64,000 bases of DNA from a virus, in IMG/VR virus record IMGVR_UViG_3300032242_002232, positions 35,214-99,213 of that record. One strand, given 5' to 3'. The position numbers and the translations under genes are program-made. The first letter of the stretch is position 1. Each line of letters begins with the position of its first letter. This document shows positions 32,179 through 41,562 of the stretch, in pieces. The notes beneath the pieces were generated by a model. The model was not told the origin of the DNA and did not search any database. It worked only from the letters and a program-made list of their open reading frames with translations.

Positions 32179-35100
32179 ATGGCAATCTCCGCATATAAAG
32201 ACGTAATTGTCTTCCCGAATGATAACTCGGGTCGTGTCAACATCAAAGAGCAGGCATTTACTGCCAGTGGTACCTGGACCGCACCATCCGGCGTTACAGC
32301 TGCACAGATTATTCTAGTAGGTGCCGGTGGAGGCGGCGGCGGTGGGTCAACCAACGTTGCTGGCGGCGGCGGTGGAGGTGGACAGGTAACTGTCATCAAC
32401 TACCCTGTTACTCCCGGTACTGCATATCAGGTTAACATCGGTGCGGGTGGACTTGGTGGACAGAGCTCTATCACCTCTGCTACTGACGTTCTTTCTACTC
32501 TTCCTGGCGCAAATGGTGGTACAACATCATTTGGTTCAACAACCGTTTGGAACTACCTAACTAACCCAGACTTCGATTACAACACTCTTGGTTGGGATCC
32601 TGAAGTTACATTCCGCTTTGTTACTGGTGTATCTGGTGCTTCAACAGTCCAGGTATTTCCTAACGCCGCTGGTCTTATCAACGGTATGTATGTTCTTGGT
32701 ACAAACCTTGGATCAAACACACAGATTACGGCTATCTCAGGTAACATTCTTACTCTTTCAGTAATTAACGCTGGTGCAGTAAACACTGTTGTTCGTTTTG
32801 ATGGTGGTAACTCACAGCTAGCTCCAGCTAACACAACCGTTAACGCTATCAGCGCTCCTGGTGTAGATGCTATTACGGGTGTTAACACATTTGCTGTTAA
32901 CTCTGCAGGATCTCCTTATACCAACACAATGACTGGTACAACACAGCCACAGATTCTTTCAAACAACTTGATGCCTGCGCGTCTAGCTCAGCTTGAAGAT
33001 CCTCAGTTGGTATCTGGTACATACATTAGCTCCCAGGGTACAAACGCTGCAACAATCTCTATTACAGCAGCTGGTTTGCCTGCAAAGATCAACAACGAAA
33101 TGATTGGTGCGGTAACAACTACAGCATCAGCAACTAACGGTGCAACAACAATTACTGTAACTAACGCGTTTGGTATCTATGCAAACATGTTTATTACAGC
33201 ACCATCAGGTATTGCTACAGGTACTTATGTACTTGCAGTTAATGGTACTTCTATCACACTAAGCACAGGTACAACAGGTGTTCTTTCAGGATCAACTGTT
33301 TACTTCTCATACAACCCATCTTTGGGACTTAACGCACTCCTTGCAACAACAGGTGCTGCCGTATCTACAGCTAACCCATCATGGTTGCTATTCTCAACAT
33401 TAACCAATACCAGCACAACAGGTTCTTCATCTTATGTTGGTGGTTACCAGGGTATTCCTTGGATTCCAGGTCAGACATACACAGTTTCTGCGTACGTCTC
33501 CTCTAACCTTAATATCTCAACTTCTACGCCAATCCTCTTCCAGCTTCGTTCTGCTGGTTGGTCTTACATGGCTGCGGTTAACGTCAACTACCTCGGTGGT
33601 ACAGGTACATACACACCTAATACCAACACAATTGATGCCGGTACAACTAACGGATTCTTCGTTCGCCAGTCTACAGCAGCAGCAATGACAGGCTACGGCG
33701 CATCAATTACCTCAACTGCTACAGGTTCAAGTGGATCTACGCAGTTTGTAGTTACTAACGCAGCGGGTGTTTATGTTGGTATGCAGATCACAGCAGTTGG
33801 TGTGACTGTAGGTACAACTGTAACCTCTATCACAGGCTCAACAGGTTCACAGACAGTAACAATGTCTGCGGTATCTACAGCGGCCCTAACTAACACCTCA
33901 GTAACATTCTCAATGCCTTCAGGTGTTCAGGTACTTGGTTCTACAGTAACTACTGGTCAAACAGGATGGCGCCGTATCTACGCCACCATCACCACACCAT
34001 CTATCTCAGCAACAAGTGCTACCGCAACAAACAATATCTATGGTTTAGGTTCTACACCACAGTTCATTTACCCAGCTATCGTTCTACAACAGGCTAACAC
34101 CTCGTTCTGGTTCGATAACCTACAGGTTGAGCTTGGATCAGTACCTACAACATGGCAGCCACCTGTTTACCAGCAGATTCCATCACTTTCTGTTCAGTCT
34201 AACGCAAACAACTCTACAGATCTTGAATCAGCTCACCGACCAGTTCGTATCACAGCTAACTCAACATACTCAGGCTCAATGTACGTAACTGCACTCGGTA
34301 CGACTCCTTACTACCAGCCAGTAACAGCATTCATCGAATGGATGGATGTGGATTACAACGTACTTTCACGTTCAACTGGTTCTAACAACTTCTTGCCACT
34401 ACTTCCTCAGCAGACAGCGACAGTACAGGCACCAAATACAACTTACCCAGTTCGTATCGGTGTTTCTGCTACAGCCCCTGCAACTGCAGTCTTTGCTCGC
34501 CTAGGGTTCTCTGTATATCAGGGTACAAAGGGTGCAACAACAGCTATTCAGTACAACATGTTCTATCCGGTTCTTGAACTTGGATCAAACGTCTTTACAC
34601 AGCCAAAGCGTCCAGACGGTATTAACTACTTCTGGGCAGGTCAGCCAGGTGCATCAGCACTTATCAGCTCATGGGCTCTTGCTGCAGAAGGTGGTGGAGG
34701 TGGAGGTACTTACAACTCTGCTAACACACACTGGCAGTACGGCCTTGAAGGCGGTAACAACGGCGGACACGCAGCTAACAACTCTTATTCTACCCTCACC
34801 CTTGCAGGTGGCGGTGGAGGCTCATTCTCAGTGGGTATGCCAGGACAGGCTTGGGGTCAGACAACCAACGCGTCTACATCCTCACAGGTTGGTACCAACA
34901 CAGGATCAACTGCAGGTATCTATAGCCACACATTCCCAGTTCGTGGAAACCTTGGCGGATTCTCGCATATAGATAACGGCGGTAACGCATCATACCTTTC
35001 AGCTCAAGGTGGAGACGGTGGCCTTGGCCAGCTTATCTCTGGTTTGACTTCTGGTTCACCTCTTGGCCTCACCCTTGGTGGTGGCGGTGGTGGAGCTGGT

Positions 35101-35925
35101 TGGGGATCATCTTCAGCATCACTTACATACCCAGGCCGTGGAAACGGTGGCGGTGGTAAGGGCGGCGGAACATATATCGCTGACGAATACAACAACCAGT
35201 ACTACTTTGCTCGTGGCCTTGATGCTACACCTAACACCGGTGGTGGCGGAGGTGGTGGCGGTTCTCTACAGAACAACTCACCATTTGCACTTATCACACA
35301 TACAGCCGCAGCAAATACTATTAACTTCGAAAACTGGAATCAGGATAACTACAAGATGGTGGGATTGTATAACGCAACCCCTATCCAGTCTTCTGGTGCA
35401 GCCATTGCTGCTGGTACCTATGGTATGCAGGTAACGATTGGTGACAATGGTTCAGCTAAGGTTGTAACTGCTTGGCAGGAATTCCCAATCCTTCCTCGTA
35501 CAGTTCTCTACTTCCCAGTTGTAGCGTTCCAACTAGCAACAGCACCTCAGGGTGTTACAAACGCTACTCTCTTCCCAGGATTGTCAAAGCGTGTTCGCCC
35601 AACAGTTCGTTGGAAGGATGCAACTAACACAATCATCCGTGAAGATCGCCCAGCATATGATGCAATCTTTACAGCACTATCAACAACTACCTACCTTGGA
35701 CCTACAGCAGGTTACGCACAGTCTGGTGGTTGGGCAACATTAGCGGCTCCTGCAAACGCTTACTTCTTCGACCTAACATATGAATTCGATTACTTTGATG
35801 GTGGTGACGTTGTTTACGTAGACAACGCGGCAGCTGCTGTCCAGTACCTTGGATACATTGGTCAAGGCGGTAACGGTGCTGACGGTTATGCTATCGTTCG
35901 TTACTTCGACAAGACTTCACTCTAA
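32179..35925 (+). CDS. Giant glycine-rich tail fibre
   Basis: This 1248-residue protein starts with a fibre-type domain (YKDVIVFPNDNSGRV, FTASGTWTAPSGVTAAQII) and a glycine-rich sheet (GAGGGGGGGSTN) of the Gly-rich phage fibre tip type. Its central part has carbohydrate-binding-like beta sandwiches (about 420-500 and 640-720) and three copies of a GMxITxxGxxxGTxVT module. A second glycine-rich region runs at about 840-1035, followed by a compact end (YAIVRYFD). Glycine-rich sheets of this sort form receptor-binding tips in T-even-like adhesins. It is probably the main receptor fibre. Confidence 0.85.
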   Translation: MAISAYKDVIVFPNDNSGRVNIKEQAFTASGTWTAPSGVTAAQIILVGAGGGGGGGSTNVAGGGGGGGQVTVINYPVTPGTAYQVNIGAGGLGGQSSITSATDVLSTLPGANGGTTSFGSTTVWNYLTNPDFDYNTLGWDPEVTFRFVTGVSGASTVQVFPNAAGLINGMYVLGTNLGSNTQITAISGNILTLSVINAGAVNTVVRFDGGNSQLAPANTTVNAISAPGVDAITGVNTFAVNSAGSPYTNTMTGTTQPQILSNNLMPARLAQLEDPQLVSGTYISSQGTNAATISITAAGLPAKINNEMIGAVTTTASATNGATTITVTNAFGIYANMFITAPSGIATGTYVLAVNGTSITLSTGTTGVLSGSTVYFSYNPSLGLNALLATTGAAVSTANPSWLLFSTLTNTSTTGSSSYVGGYQGIPWIPGQTYTVSAYVSSNLNISTSTPILFQLRSAGWSYMAAVNVNYLGGTGTYTPNTNTIDAGTTNGFFVRQSTAAAMTGYGASITSTATGSSGSTQFVVTNAAGVYVGMQITAVGVTVGTTVTSITGSTGSQTVTMSAVSTAALTNTSVTFSMPSGVQVLGSTVTTGQTGWRRIYATITTPSISATSATATNNIYGLGSTPQFIYPAIVLQQANTSFWFDNLQVELGSVPTTWQPPVYQQIPSLSVQSNANNSTDLESAHRPVRITANSTYSGSMYVTALGTTPYYQPVTAFIEWMDVDYNVLSRSTGSNNFLPLLPQQTATVQAPNTTYPVRIGVSATAPATAVFARLGFSVYQGTKGATTAIQYNMFYPVLELGSNVFTQPKRPDGINYFWAGQPGASALISSWALAAEGGGGGGTYNSANTHWQYGLEGGNNGGHAANNSYSTLTLAGGGGGSFSVGMPGQAWGQTTNASTSSQVGTNTGSTAGIYSHTFPVRGNLGGFSHIDNGGNASYLSAQGGDGGLGQLISGLTSGSPLGLTLGGGGGGAGWGSSSASLTYPGRGNGGGGKGGGTYIADEYNNQYYFARGLDATPNTGGGGGGGGSLQNNSPFALITHTAAANTINFENWNQDNYKMVGLYNATPIQSSGAAIAAGTYGMQVTIGDNGSAKVVTAWQEFPILPRTVLYFPVVAFQLATAPQGVTNATLFPGLSKRVRPTVRWKDATNTIIREDRPAYDAIFTALSTTTYLGPTAGYAQSGGWATLAAPANAYFFDLTYEFDYFDGGDVVYVDNAAAAVQYLGYIGQGGNGADGYAIVRYFDKTSL

Positions 35926-35938
35926 GGAGAGCATATAA

Positions 35939-36244
35939 ATGGCTAATTACGCATTACTATCAAACGGTAAGGTTATCAATCACCTTATCGCGGCATCAGT
36001 GGCCGACCTAGGTGAGCAGGCGTCTATCTACGACGTTGTCGATATCACTAACGTCTACCCACAGCCTTCTACAAATTGGACACTTGAAGGTGGTGTATGG
36101 TTCCCACCGCGCACTATTGACAAAACTAAATCTGACTGGAATGGTGTTGGATTTAACGATCCAGCCATTACAGTAGAACTTATCCAGGCTGCTCTCGAAG
36201 CACCTAAGGATGACTCTAAGAAATCATCTAAGAAGGAAGACTAA
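35939..36244 (+). CDS. Small protein following the giant fibre
   Basis: This 101-residue protein begins MANYALLSNGKVINHLIAA, followed by WTLEGGVWFPP. Proteins of this type (NG-V.N.i.a....) are common as small fibre-associated or chaperone-like proteins in aquatic phages. The tail is Lys/Ser-rich. AAGGAG precedes the start. Confidence 0.68.
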   Translation: MANYALLSNGKVINHLIAASVADLGEQASIYDVVDITNVYPQPSTNWTLEGGVWFPPRTIDKTKSDWNGVGFNDPAITVELIQAALEAPKDDSKKSSKKED

Positions 36245-36248
36245 CTAA

Positions 36249-36626
36249 ATGTCAGTTACATCTGTACCCGGGGTACTTGTTCAAGGACAAGATGCCGCTA
36301 TTAGTAGTGCCCAGTTATCTCGGGTACAGGTGTTTCCAAACTGCTCAGGAACTTTTAACGTAAACCCAACCGATGGTGGGTTTGTTCAGCTAAACTCTAT
36401 AGCAGCGGATTCAACAATTAACTTTATTGGTATCCCAAACCAACCAACTGTATGGTACGTAGAGGTTTCAAATAGAGGAACTAAAAACGTAACATTTAAC
36501 GGAGTAACTTGGGATGGAGGATCTGCCCCATCTATTGTTAGCTCCGGACGTACTACTCTTATCTTTACTTCGTTTTTTGGTAACTCAATTAACGGAGCTT
36601 TGTTTCACGCTAATCTAGCTTCCTAA
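36249..36626 (+). CDS. Small fibre protein, paralogue 1
   Basis: This 125-residue beta protein has a C-terminal half (VTWDGGSAPSIVSSGRTTLIF...GALFHANLA) matching those of the next two genes, so the three form a paralogous set. A GAAGGA site precedes the start. Presumably a virion surface or fibre subunit. Confidence 0.68.
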   Translation: MSVTSVPGVLVQGQDAAISSAQLSRVQVFPNCSGTFNVNPTDGGFVQLNSIAADSTINFIGIPNQPTVWYVEVSNRGTKNVTFNGVTWDGGSAPSIVSSGRTTLIFTSFFGNSINGALFHANLAS

Positions 36627-36634
36627 GGAGTATC

Positions 36635-37090
36635 GTGCCTTTTTCATCTTACCCTGATATTTATCGTGCGGGTACTTCTGCGTACAATACTGCCGTTGCT
36701 TTGTCTACAAAAAGCATTTTTGCAACACCTAGCTCAAATCAGACGGTTAATCCGTTGGCAACACCATACGTAAAGGTGAATAGACCCTCTACTGTTATTA
36801 CACTTAATTTTGATATTGCTTCAAGTTTTGTTGGCCCTCAGGCGTATATTCCACTAAGAAACGTCACATACACAACATCTTCTCAAGTTATTGGGGCTAT
36901 TTGGACTGTAGAGTACGTGCCTAATACTTCAGGACAAATCCTTAACTTTGCAATCACATCCCCAGCTTCCGGAACCTCTATTGTATGGGATGGCGGATCA
37001 GCTCCGTCTGGACCAACAACATATGCGGTTTACCAGTTCTACACTCTTGATGGACTTAACGTTAAAGCAAAGGTATTGGTGAACTACTAA
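36635..37090 (+). CDS. Small fibre protein, paralogue 2
   Basis: This 151-residue protein starts at GTG with an AAGGAG site. Its C-terminus (IVWDGGSAPSGPTTYAVYQF...KAKVLVNY) repeats the plan of the gene before it. The N-terminus (YPDIYRAGTSAYNTAVALST) is shared with the next gene (YPQPFQKSAQAYINAG). Linked to the next gene by TAATG. Confidence 0.68.
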   Translation: MPFSSYPDIYRAGTSAYNTAVALSTKSIFATPSSNQTVNPLATPYVKVNRPSTVITLNFDIASSFVGPQAYIPLRNVTYTTSSQVIGAIWTVEYVPNTSGQILNFAITSPASGTSIVWDGGSAPSGPTTYAVYQFYTLDGLNVKAKVLVNY

Positions 37091-37947
37091 TGGGTCTTAC
37101 AACATATCCTCAGCCATTTCAAAAAAGTGCACAGGCATATATTAATGCGGGAATCACCTATAACGGAGCTAGCGGCCAGCTTCTTGCAACAGGCTTTATA
37201 GGCTCTACTCAGTCCCTTGGCTCATATCAAGCAGGCGGTTATGTATATGCTTCAATTCCAACAGGACAGACAACAACCCTTTCTTGGTCAGCGCCTTCCA
37301 GTACAGCTTATGGCTCTACCTGGTACGCTGAGATTTACGTCCCCACACTTGCCGTAAGCACTACGGTAGCTGCAGCTATCTCAGCTTTAACTACTGATAC
37401 GCTTGCAGCATCTGGAAGCACAGTCATTAATATTTCAAGCGCTGTCGGAATTACAACCGGTTTGATTGTAACTGGCCCGGGAATTGCAGCAGCCACTACA
37501 GTTTCTGCTGTTGGTGTTAACCAGGTAACGTTATCAAACGCCATTACCCGTGACGTATTTAAGGGAACAGCATTTACATTTACACCAACTAATGCTACTT
37601 GGCCGAGCGGAGCCACGGCTTTGCCTTTAACAAACGCCGCTAATATTGTTACTGTAGCTGGTAGTGGAACAAACGCTACTTGCACAGGTCTTGCGGCAAG
37701 CACATATGTAACTTCTGTATCAAACAGCGTAGTTACTCTATCTGCAGCCACAACTGGCTCTATTGCCGCTGGAACAGCTTTTACATCTACACCTGCTATT
37801 ACTTGGTCAGGTATCTCATGGCACAACAACGTAACTCCTACACAAGCTATTGGTGGTCGCAGTATCTATCTATTCACTGCTCCCGGAGATGGGTCGCTTA
37901 TTTACGGACGCCAAATCATGGCTAACTTAGCTGGAGCTGGGCTCTAA
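37090..37947 (+). CDS. Fibre protein, paralogue 3 with inserted modules
   Basis: This 285-residue protein has the same ends as the two preceding proteins (YPQPFQKSAQAY at the N-terminus; ITWSGISWHNN...GRQIMANLAG at the C-terminus). Inserted between are two copies of the module GLIVTGPGIAAATTVSAV...QVTLS (about 115-160 and 190-230), which is shared with the 1106- and 1248-residue fibres. This looks like fibre diversification by module insertion. Confidence 0.72.
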   Translation: MGLTTYPQPFQKSAQAYINAGITYNGASGQLLATGFIGSTQSLGSYQAGGYVYASIPTGQTTTLSWSAPSSTAYGSTWYAEIYVPTLAVSTTVAAAISALTTDTLAASGSTVINISSAVGITTGLIVTGPGIAAATTVSAVGVNQVTLSNAITRDVFKGTAFTFTPTNATWPSGATALPLTNAANIVTVAGSGTNATCTGLAASTYVTSVSNSVVTLSAATTGSIAAGTAFTSTPAITWSGISWHNNVTPTQAIGGRSIYLFTAPGDGSLIYGRQIMANLAGAGL

Positions 37948-37965
37948 TAAACTAAGCGGGGGCGC

Positions 37966-39018
37966 ATGAAAGTAGCAGTATACGCAATTGCTCTTAACGA
38001 AGAGCAGTTTGTTAAACGTTGGTATGAATCAGCTATAGAAGCTGACTATCTCCTTATAGCTGACACCGGATCTACAGATAATACGGTAGAGTTAGCTAAG
38101 TCACTAGGAATTGTGTGCCACACAATTAGTGTAAAGCCTTGGAGGTTTGATGATGCTCGCAATGCTAGCCTGTCTCTTATACCCAGTGATATTGATTATT
38201 GCATTGCTCTTGATCTAGATGAAACTCTAGTTCCTGGTTGGCGCCAACATTTAGAGGTTGCCAACACAAACAAATGGACTCGTCCACGATACCTATTTAC
38301 TACAAGCTGGAATCCTGACGGATCACCAGGCATGCAGTTCAGCGGTTTTAGAATCCACGCTCGCAACGGTTACCGTTGGGTATATCCAATACATGAAATG
38401 CCGGAACCCTACAGAATCGAAGAGACTACCGGATGGGTAGATCTACAGATCGAACACCATCCCGATGATTATAAATCTCGTGGGCAGTACTTGCCCCTAC
38501 TACAAGAGGCCGCTAAAGAAAACCCAGATGATGATAGGTGCGCTTTTTACTACGCACGTGAACTTTACTTTTACCAGCTCTATGAAGATGCTGCGGAAGA
38601 ATTTAAACGCCACCTATCATTACCTAAAGCTTGGTGGGTAGCTCAGCGCGCAGCTTCCTACAGATACCTTGGAGAATGCGATCCAGACAACGCAGTTACC
38701 TGGTGGACAAAAGGATACCAAGAAGACCCCGTTCGTAGAGAGTGTGCGGTAAAGCTTACCGAGTATTACTACAAAAAAGAAGACTGGGTTATGTGTAGAG
38801 AGTGGGCTAAGAAAGCTCTAGACATAGAAACTAAAAGCTTAGACTATTTCTGTGAGCCTTGGGCCTGGGGATCTTTACCAAACGATTACCTAGCTATAGC
38901 CTCCTACAACCTGGGGGAGTACGAAACTGCCCTAGAACAGGGTAGAATTGCCTATAGTTTAGACCCGACTAATGAGCGCTTAGCCGTTAATATTAGTCAT
39001 TACACCGAAAAACTATAG
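37966..39018 (+). CDS. GT2-family glycosyltransferase with TPR-like C-terminus
   Basis: This 350-residue protein has a GT-A fold N-terminus: VAVYAIALNEEQFVKRW, ADYLLIADTGSTDNTVELA, and a DxD-type ALDLDETL near residue 85 for metal-nucleotide-sugar binding. Residues 175-345 are TPR-like helices (EDAAEEFKRHLSL, YETALEQGRIAYSLDP), a protein-interaction layout. This combination is typical of enzymes that glycosylate proteins or surface polymers. Placed amid fibre genes, the phage fibres (Thr-rich collagen-like repeats) or a host glycan are the likely acceptors. Its GGGGGCG site is adequate. Confidence 0.88.
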   Translation: MKVAVYAIALNEEQFVKRWYESAIEADYLLIADTGSTDNTVELAKSLGIVCHTISVKPWRFDDARNASLSLIPSDIDYCIALDLDETLVPGWRQHLEVANTNKWTRPRYLFTTSWNPDGSPGMQFSGFRIHARNGYRWVYPIHEMPEPYRIEETTGWVDLQIEHHPDDYKSRGQYLPLLQEAAKENPDDDRCAFYYARELYFYQLYEDAAEEFKRHLSLPKAWWVAQRAASYRYLGECDPDNAVTWWTKGYQEDPVRRECAVKLTEYYYKKEDWVMCREWAKKALDIETKSLDYFCEPWAWGSLPNDYLAIASYNLGEYETALEQGRIAYSLDPTNERLAVNISHYTEKL

Positions 39019-39026
39019 GAGTATAA

Positions 39027-39371
39027 ATGGCTACAGCCAACTATTCGATTCTAGGTCAGGCGCAACCAGTAGGGTCAAATATTGATCTATTTGCTTGTCC
39101 CGCTGCTACTCAGGCGGTCCTATCAACAATCGTAGTAAGTAACACTACCGCTACCTCAGCTACAGCTACAGTATATGTACGCAAGGCTACCGGTACCTCT
39201 CCGGCGGCGGCTGGAACAAATAACGCTATTATGTACGCAGCGCCAATCTCAGCAAACAGTCTTCAAACCCTAACGATTGGCATCACATTGGGTGCCTATG
39301 ATACTATTACTGTATCTTCCGGAACGTCCGGAGCTATTACATTTCACGCATTCGGAACAACGGTGGCATAA
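39027..39371 (+). CDS. Small beta-sandwich fibre protein
   Basis: This 114-residue beta protein (AVLSTIVVSNTTATSATATVYVRKA, ISANSLQTLTIGITLGAYDTITVSS) resembles the product at 31852. No catalytic motifs. AGGAG precedes the start; the stop overlaps the next gene. Probably a virion or fibre subunit. Confidence 0.65.
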   Translation: MATANYSILGQAQPVGSNIDLFACPAATQAVLSTIVVSNTTATSATATVYVRKATGTSPAAAGTNNAIMYAAPISANSLQTLTIGITLGAYDTITVSSGTSGAITFHAFGTTVA

Positions 39372-39574
39372 TGTCAAAACGACAATTTCCAGAACCTTCT
39401 GCAACTGACTACGTATTAGAGTCAACATCTAACATCAAGGAAGACCGCACTGCTACAAAAGTGGTTTCTCCTACAACTGTTACTACCGGCGCTCTTCGTA
39501 ACATCTATGCTTCCACTAATGCGCCCGTTGCTAGCGATGGCGCTGATGGAGACATCTGGCTTAAGTACGTGTAA
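39371..39574 (+). CDS. 67-residue fibre-associated protein
   Basis: This short protein (YVLESTSNIKEDRTATKVV...GDIWLKYV) ends with the DGADGDIWLKYV motif that is common at the end of small phage fibre units. It is linked by TAATG to the previous gene and four bases from the next. Function unknown. Confidence 0.55.
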   Translation: MSKRQFPEPSATDYVLESTSNIKEDRTATKVVSPTTVTTGALRNIYASTNAPVASDGADGDIWLKYV

Positions 39575-39577
39575 GCA

Positions 39578-40960
39578 ATGGCTGAGTACATCAAGCAGGG
39601 CGGTACTTGGAAGCAAGTATCCGATGATACTACATCTAGCACAGTAGCTTACATTAAGGTAGGTGGTGTTTGGCGCGGAGTAAACGCGCAGTACATTAAA
39701 GTAGCGGGAACTTGGCGAGCAGTTTCTGCGTTTGCGGCAACATATACAGTCCCTAACGTTGTAGGTTTAGATCTAGCCTCAGCACAGGCCATTATCACCA
39801 GTTCAGGAAACGCGGTAGGTTCTACATCAACTACTGCTTCTGGAGCGACTTCTGGAAACAACGGACAAGTTCAATCACAGTCCGTAGCTGCAGGCACGTA
39901 TAGCTCTGCTCAAACCATTAACCTAGTAACATATGCGTACTCTGCACCGATTATTAATCAGATTATTTCTGTAGGTGTTATTGCTACCCCTGCACAGCAA
40001 GACTCTATATCTAGCTATGATACCGCTGGCTACATCGGAGATACGTTACATATTTATGGTAATTTTACTAAGAGCATTACTAACATTACTGTTGGCGGTA
40101 CGTATGTAAGCTACAGTCAAACCTCGTCGAGTATATCTTGGACTATGCCAAGTATTTCTGCTGGTTCTTACAGCGTCCAGGTCTTCGATGGTCAAGTACC
40201 TCTTTTATCTGCTTTTACGGTAACTAACTACGGTACACGCCCATCAATTCAGATTGCTTTTAATCCTATTCAGATCCAGGTACCTCAGATTCAGATTGCG
40301 TTTAATCCTATTCAGATTAACTTTAATCCCATCCAGATCCAGGTACCTAATGTTAACTTTGTTACTGTTTTAGTTGGTGCAACAACAATTATTCAAATTA
40401 GATCTTCACAAGTTCAAAATATCTTCTACCACTCCTACTATATTAGCCCTTACTACGGTGTACGAGTAAGCTGTATTCACGGAGATACCTTTATGAAAGT
40501 ATATGAGGGAGACACGATTACAACTAAAAAGGCTAGAGATATTGAGCCTGGCGATGAGTTAGTTGGTGTGGTGTTTAAGGAACTTGACCCTAGTGTTAAG
40601 GTAAATACCTATGACTGGCAGGCCACAAGCCTTACCTACGATACTCTTGAAAAGACTACTGTTGTTAAAGTTGAGCCGTCAGTCCATGAACGCTTCATGT
40701 ACTTTAACGATGACGAGACTTCAGTATTTTCTATGTCAGAGCCTATGCTTGTAGGGCGAAACGGTCAATACGAGTTCTTTGCTTCTGGTATGATTCTGGA
40801 AGGCGATACTCTTTACAAGCTTAAATCAGACCACTCTGGTTATGAAGAGGTACTCGTAGAAAAGATTACATTTACTAGAGGAGAGGATGACGGGTTTAAT
40901 TTCCACTGCGAACCTGATCACGTTATCGTAGCTGGGGATTACATCGTTCACAATAAGTAA
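39578..40960 (+). CDS. Modular fibre protein ending in a Hint (intein-like) domain
   Basis: This 460-residue protein has distinct modules. Residues 4-50 carry three YIKxGGxWRxV repeats. Residues 57-118 form a PASTA-like unit (VPNVVGLDLASAQAII). Residues 124-216 look like an IPT/TIG sandwich. Residues 224-257 are a striking IQIAFNPIQIQVP repeat. A Hint domain follows from Cys299 (SCIHGDTFMKV, KARDIEPGDELVG) to the end, HN at 458-459 with only one Lys after it. Hint domains of hedgehog/intein type perform N-S acyl shift self-cleavage. Here it would cleave or cross-link the fibre's own C-terminus. The GTAAGCA leader gives a weak ribosome-binding site. Confidence 0.88.
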   Translation: MAEYIKQGGTWKQVSDDTTSSTVAYIKVGGVWRGVNAQYIKVAGTWRAVSAFAATYTVPNVVGLDLASAQAIITSSGNAVGSTSTTASGATSGNNGQVQSQSVAAGTYSSAQTINLVTYAYSAPIINQIISVGVIATPAQQDSISSYDTAGYIGDTLHIYGNFTKSITNITVGGTYVSYSQTSSSISWTMPSISAGSYSVQVFDGQVPLLSAFTVTNYGTRPSIQIAFNPIQIQVPQIQIAFNPIQINFNPIQIQVPNVNFVTVLVGATTIIQIRSSQVQNIFYHSYYISPYYGVRVSCIHGDTFMKVYEGDTITTKKARDIEPGDELVGVVFKELDPSVKVNTYDWQATSLTYDTLEKTTVVKVEPSVHERFMYFNDDETSVFSMSEPMLVGRNGQYEFFASGMILEGDTLYKLKSDHSGYEEVLVEKITFTRGEDDGFNFHCEPDHVIVAGDYIVHNK

Positions 40961-41562
40961 TGACATACTCAAGGGCAGAAGAGTTACTACCGGGTGTTAA
41001 AGCCTATTACGATGTTTGGCCAGAGTCCCAGGACTTCATAAAAAAACTAGAGCTTGACTCTGAAAAAGGTCTTGCTTGGGTTCCTGCAGCTATAAATAAA
41101 GAGGGCAAAGGCCCAGTAGTAGACACCCAAATTAGGGTTTTAGATGTCCTTAGCATAACTAGGTTTGAATCTGGGTTGAATACTGATAGGCCTTTAGTTG
41201 AGGCGGCTTACGACGCTTACACAAAACTGTCTTCAAACTTAGACCCAATTGTTGATGAGTATGTTAAAGAGTTCAGCGTAGCGGTGACCTCCAAAGAGCC
41301 TTACCAAATACTTAGGTATAAGGAGAGTAACTTCTTTAGATATCACGTAGATGACTCCCCAAATAGGCCTAGACGATTGTCCTATTGCTATTATGTAAAT
41401 GACGATTACGAGGGCGGTGAGCTTCACTTTGGAAAATTTGATAAGACCATTAAACCCGAAGCCGGGCAGCTAGTCGTATTTCCATCCAACTATCTGTATG
41501 CTCATGCCGCTAGACCAATACTAAACGGAACAAAATATGTGGTGTCATCATGGTGGAATTAA
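40960..41562 (+). CDS. 2OG-Fe(II) oxygenase (prolyl-4-hydroxylase-like)
   Basis: This 200-residue protein has the double-stranded beta-helix signature of P4H-type dioxygenases: FRYHVDDSP with His129 and Asp131, YVNDDYEGGELHF, FPSNYLYAHAARPI with His182, and KYVVSSW with Lys192 for 2-oxoglutarate. The enzyme should hydroxylate Pro (or Lys) in a protein using O2, Fe(II) and 2OG. The collagen-like Gly-Pro-rich fibres encoded 14-17 kb upstream are natural candidate substrates. TAATG links it to the Hint-fibre gene. Confidence 0.9.
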   Translation: MTYSRAEELLPGVKAYYDVWPESQDFIKKLELDSEKGLAWVPAAINKEGKGPVVDTQIRVLDVLSITRFESGLNTDRPLVEAAYDAYTKLSSNLDPIVDEYVKEFSVAVTSKEPYQILRYKESNFFRYHVDDSPNRPRRLSYCYYVNDDYEGGELHFGKFDKTIKPEAGQLVVFPSNYLYAHAARPILNGTKYVVSSWWN

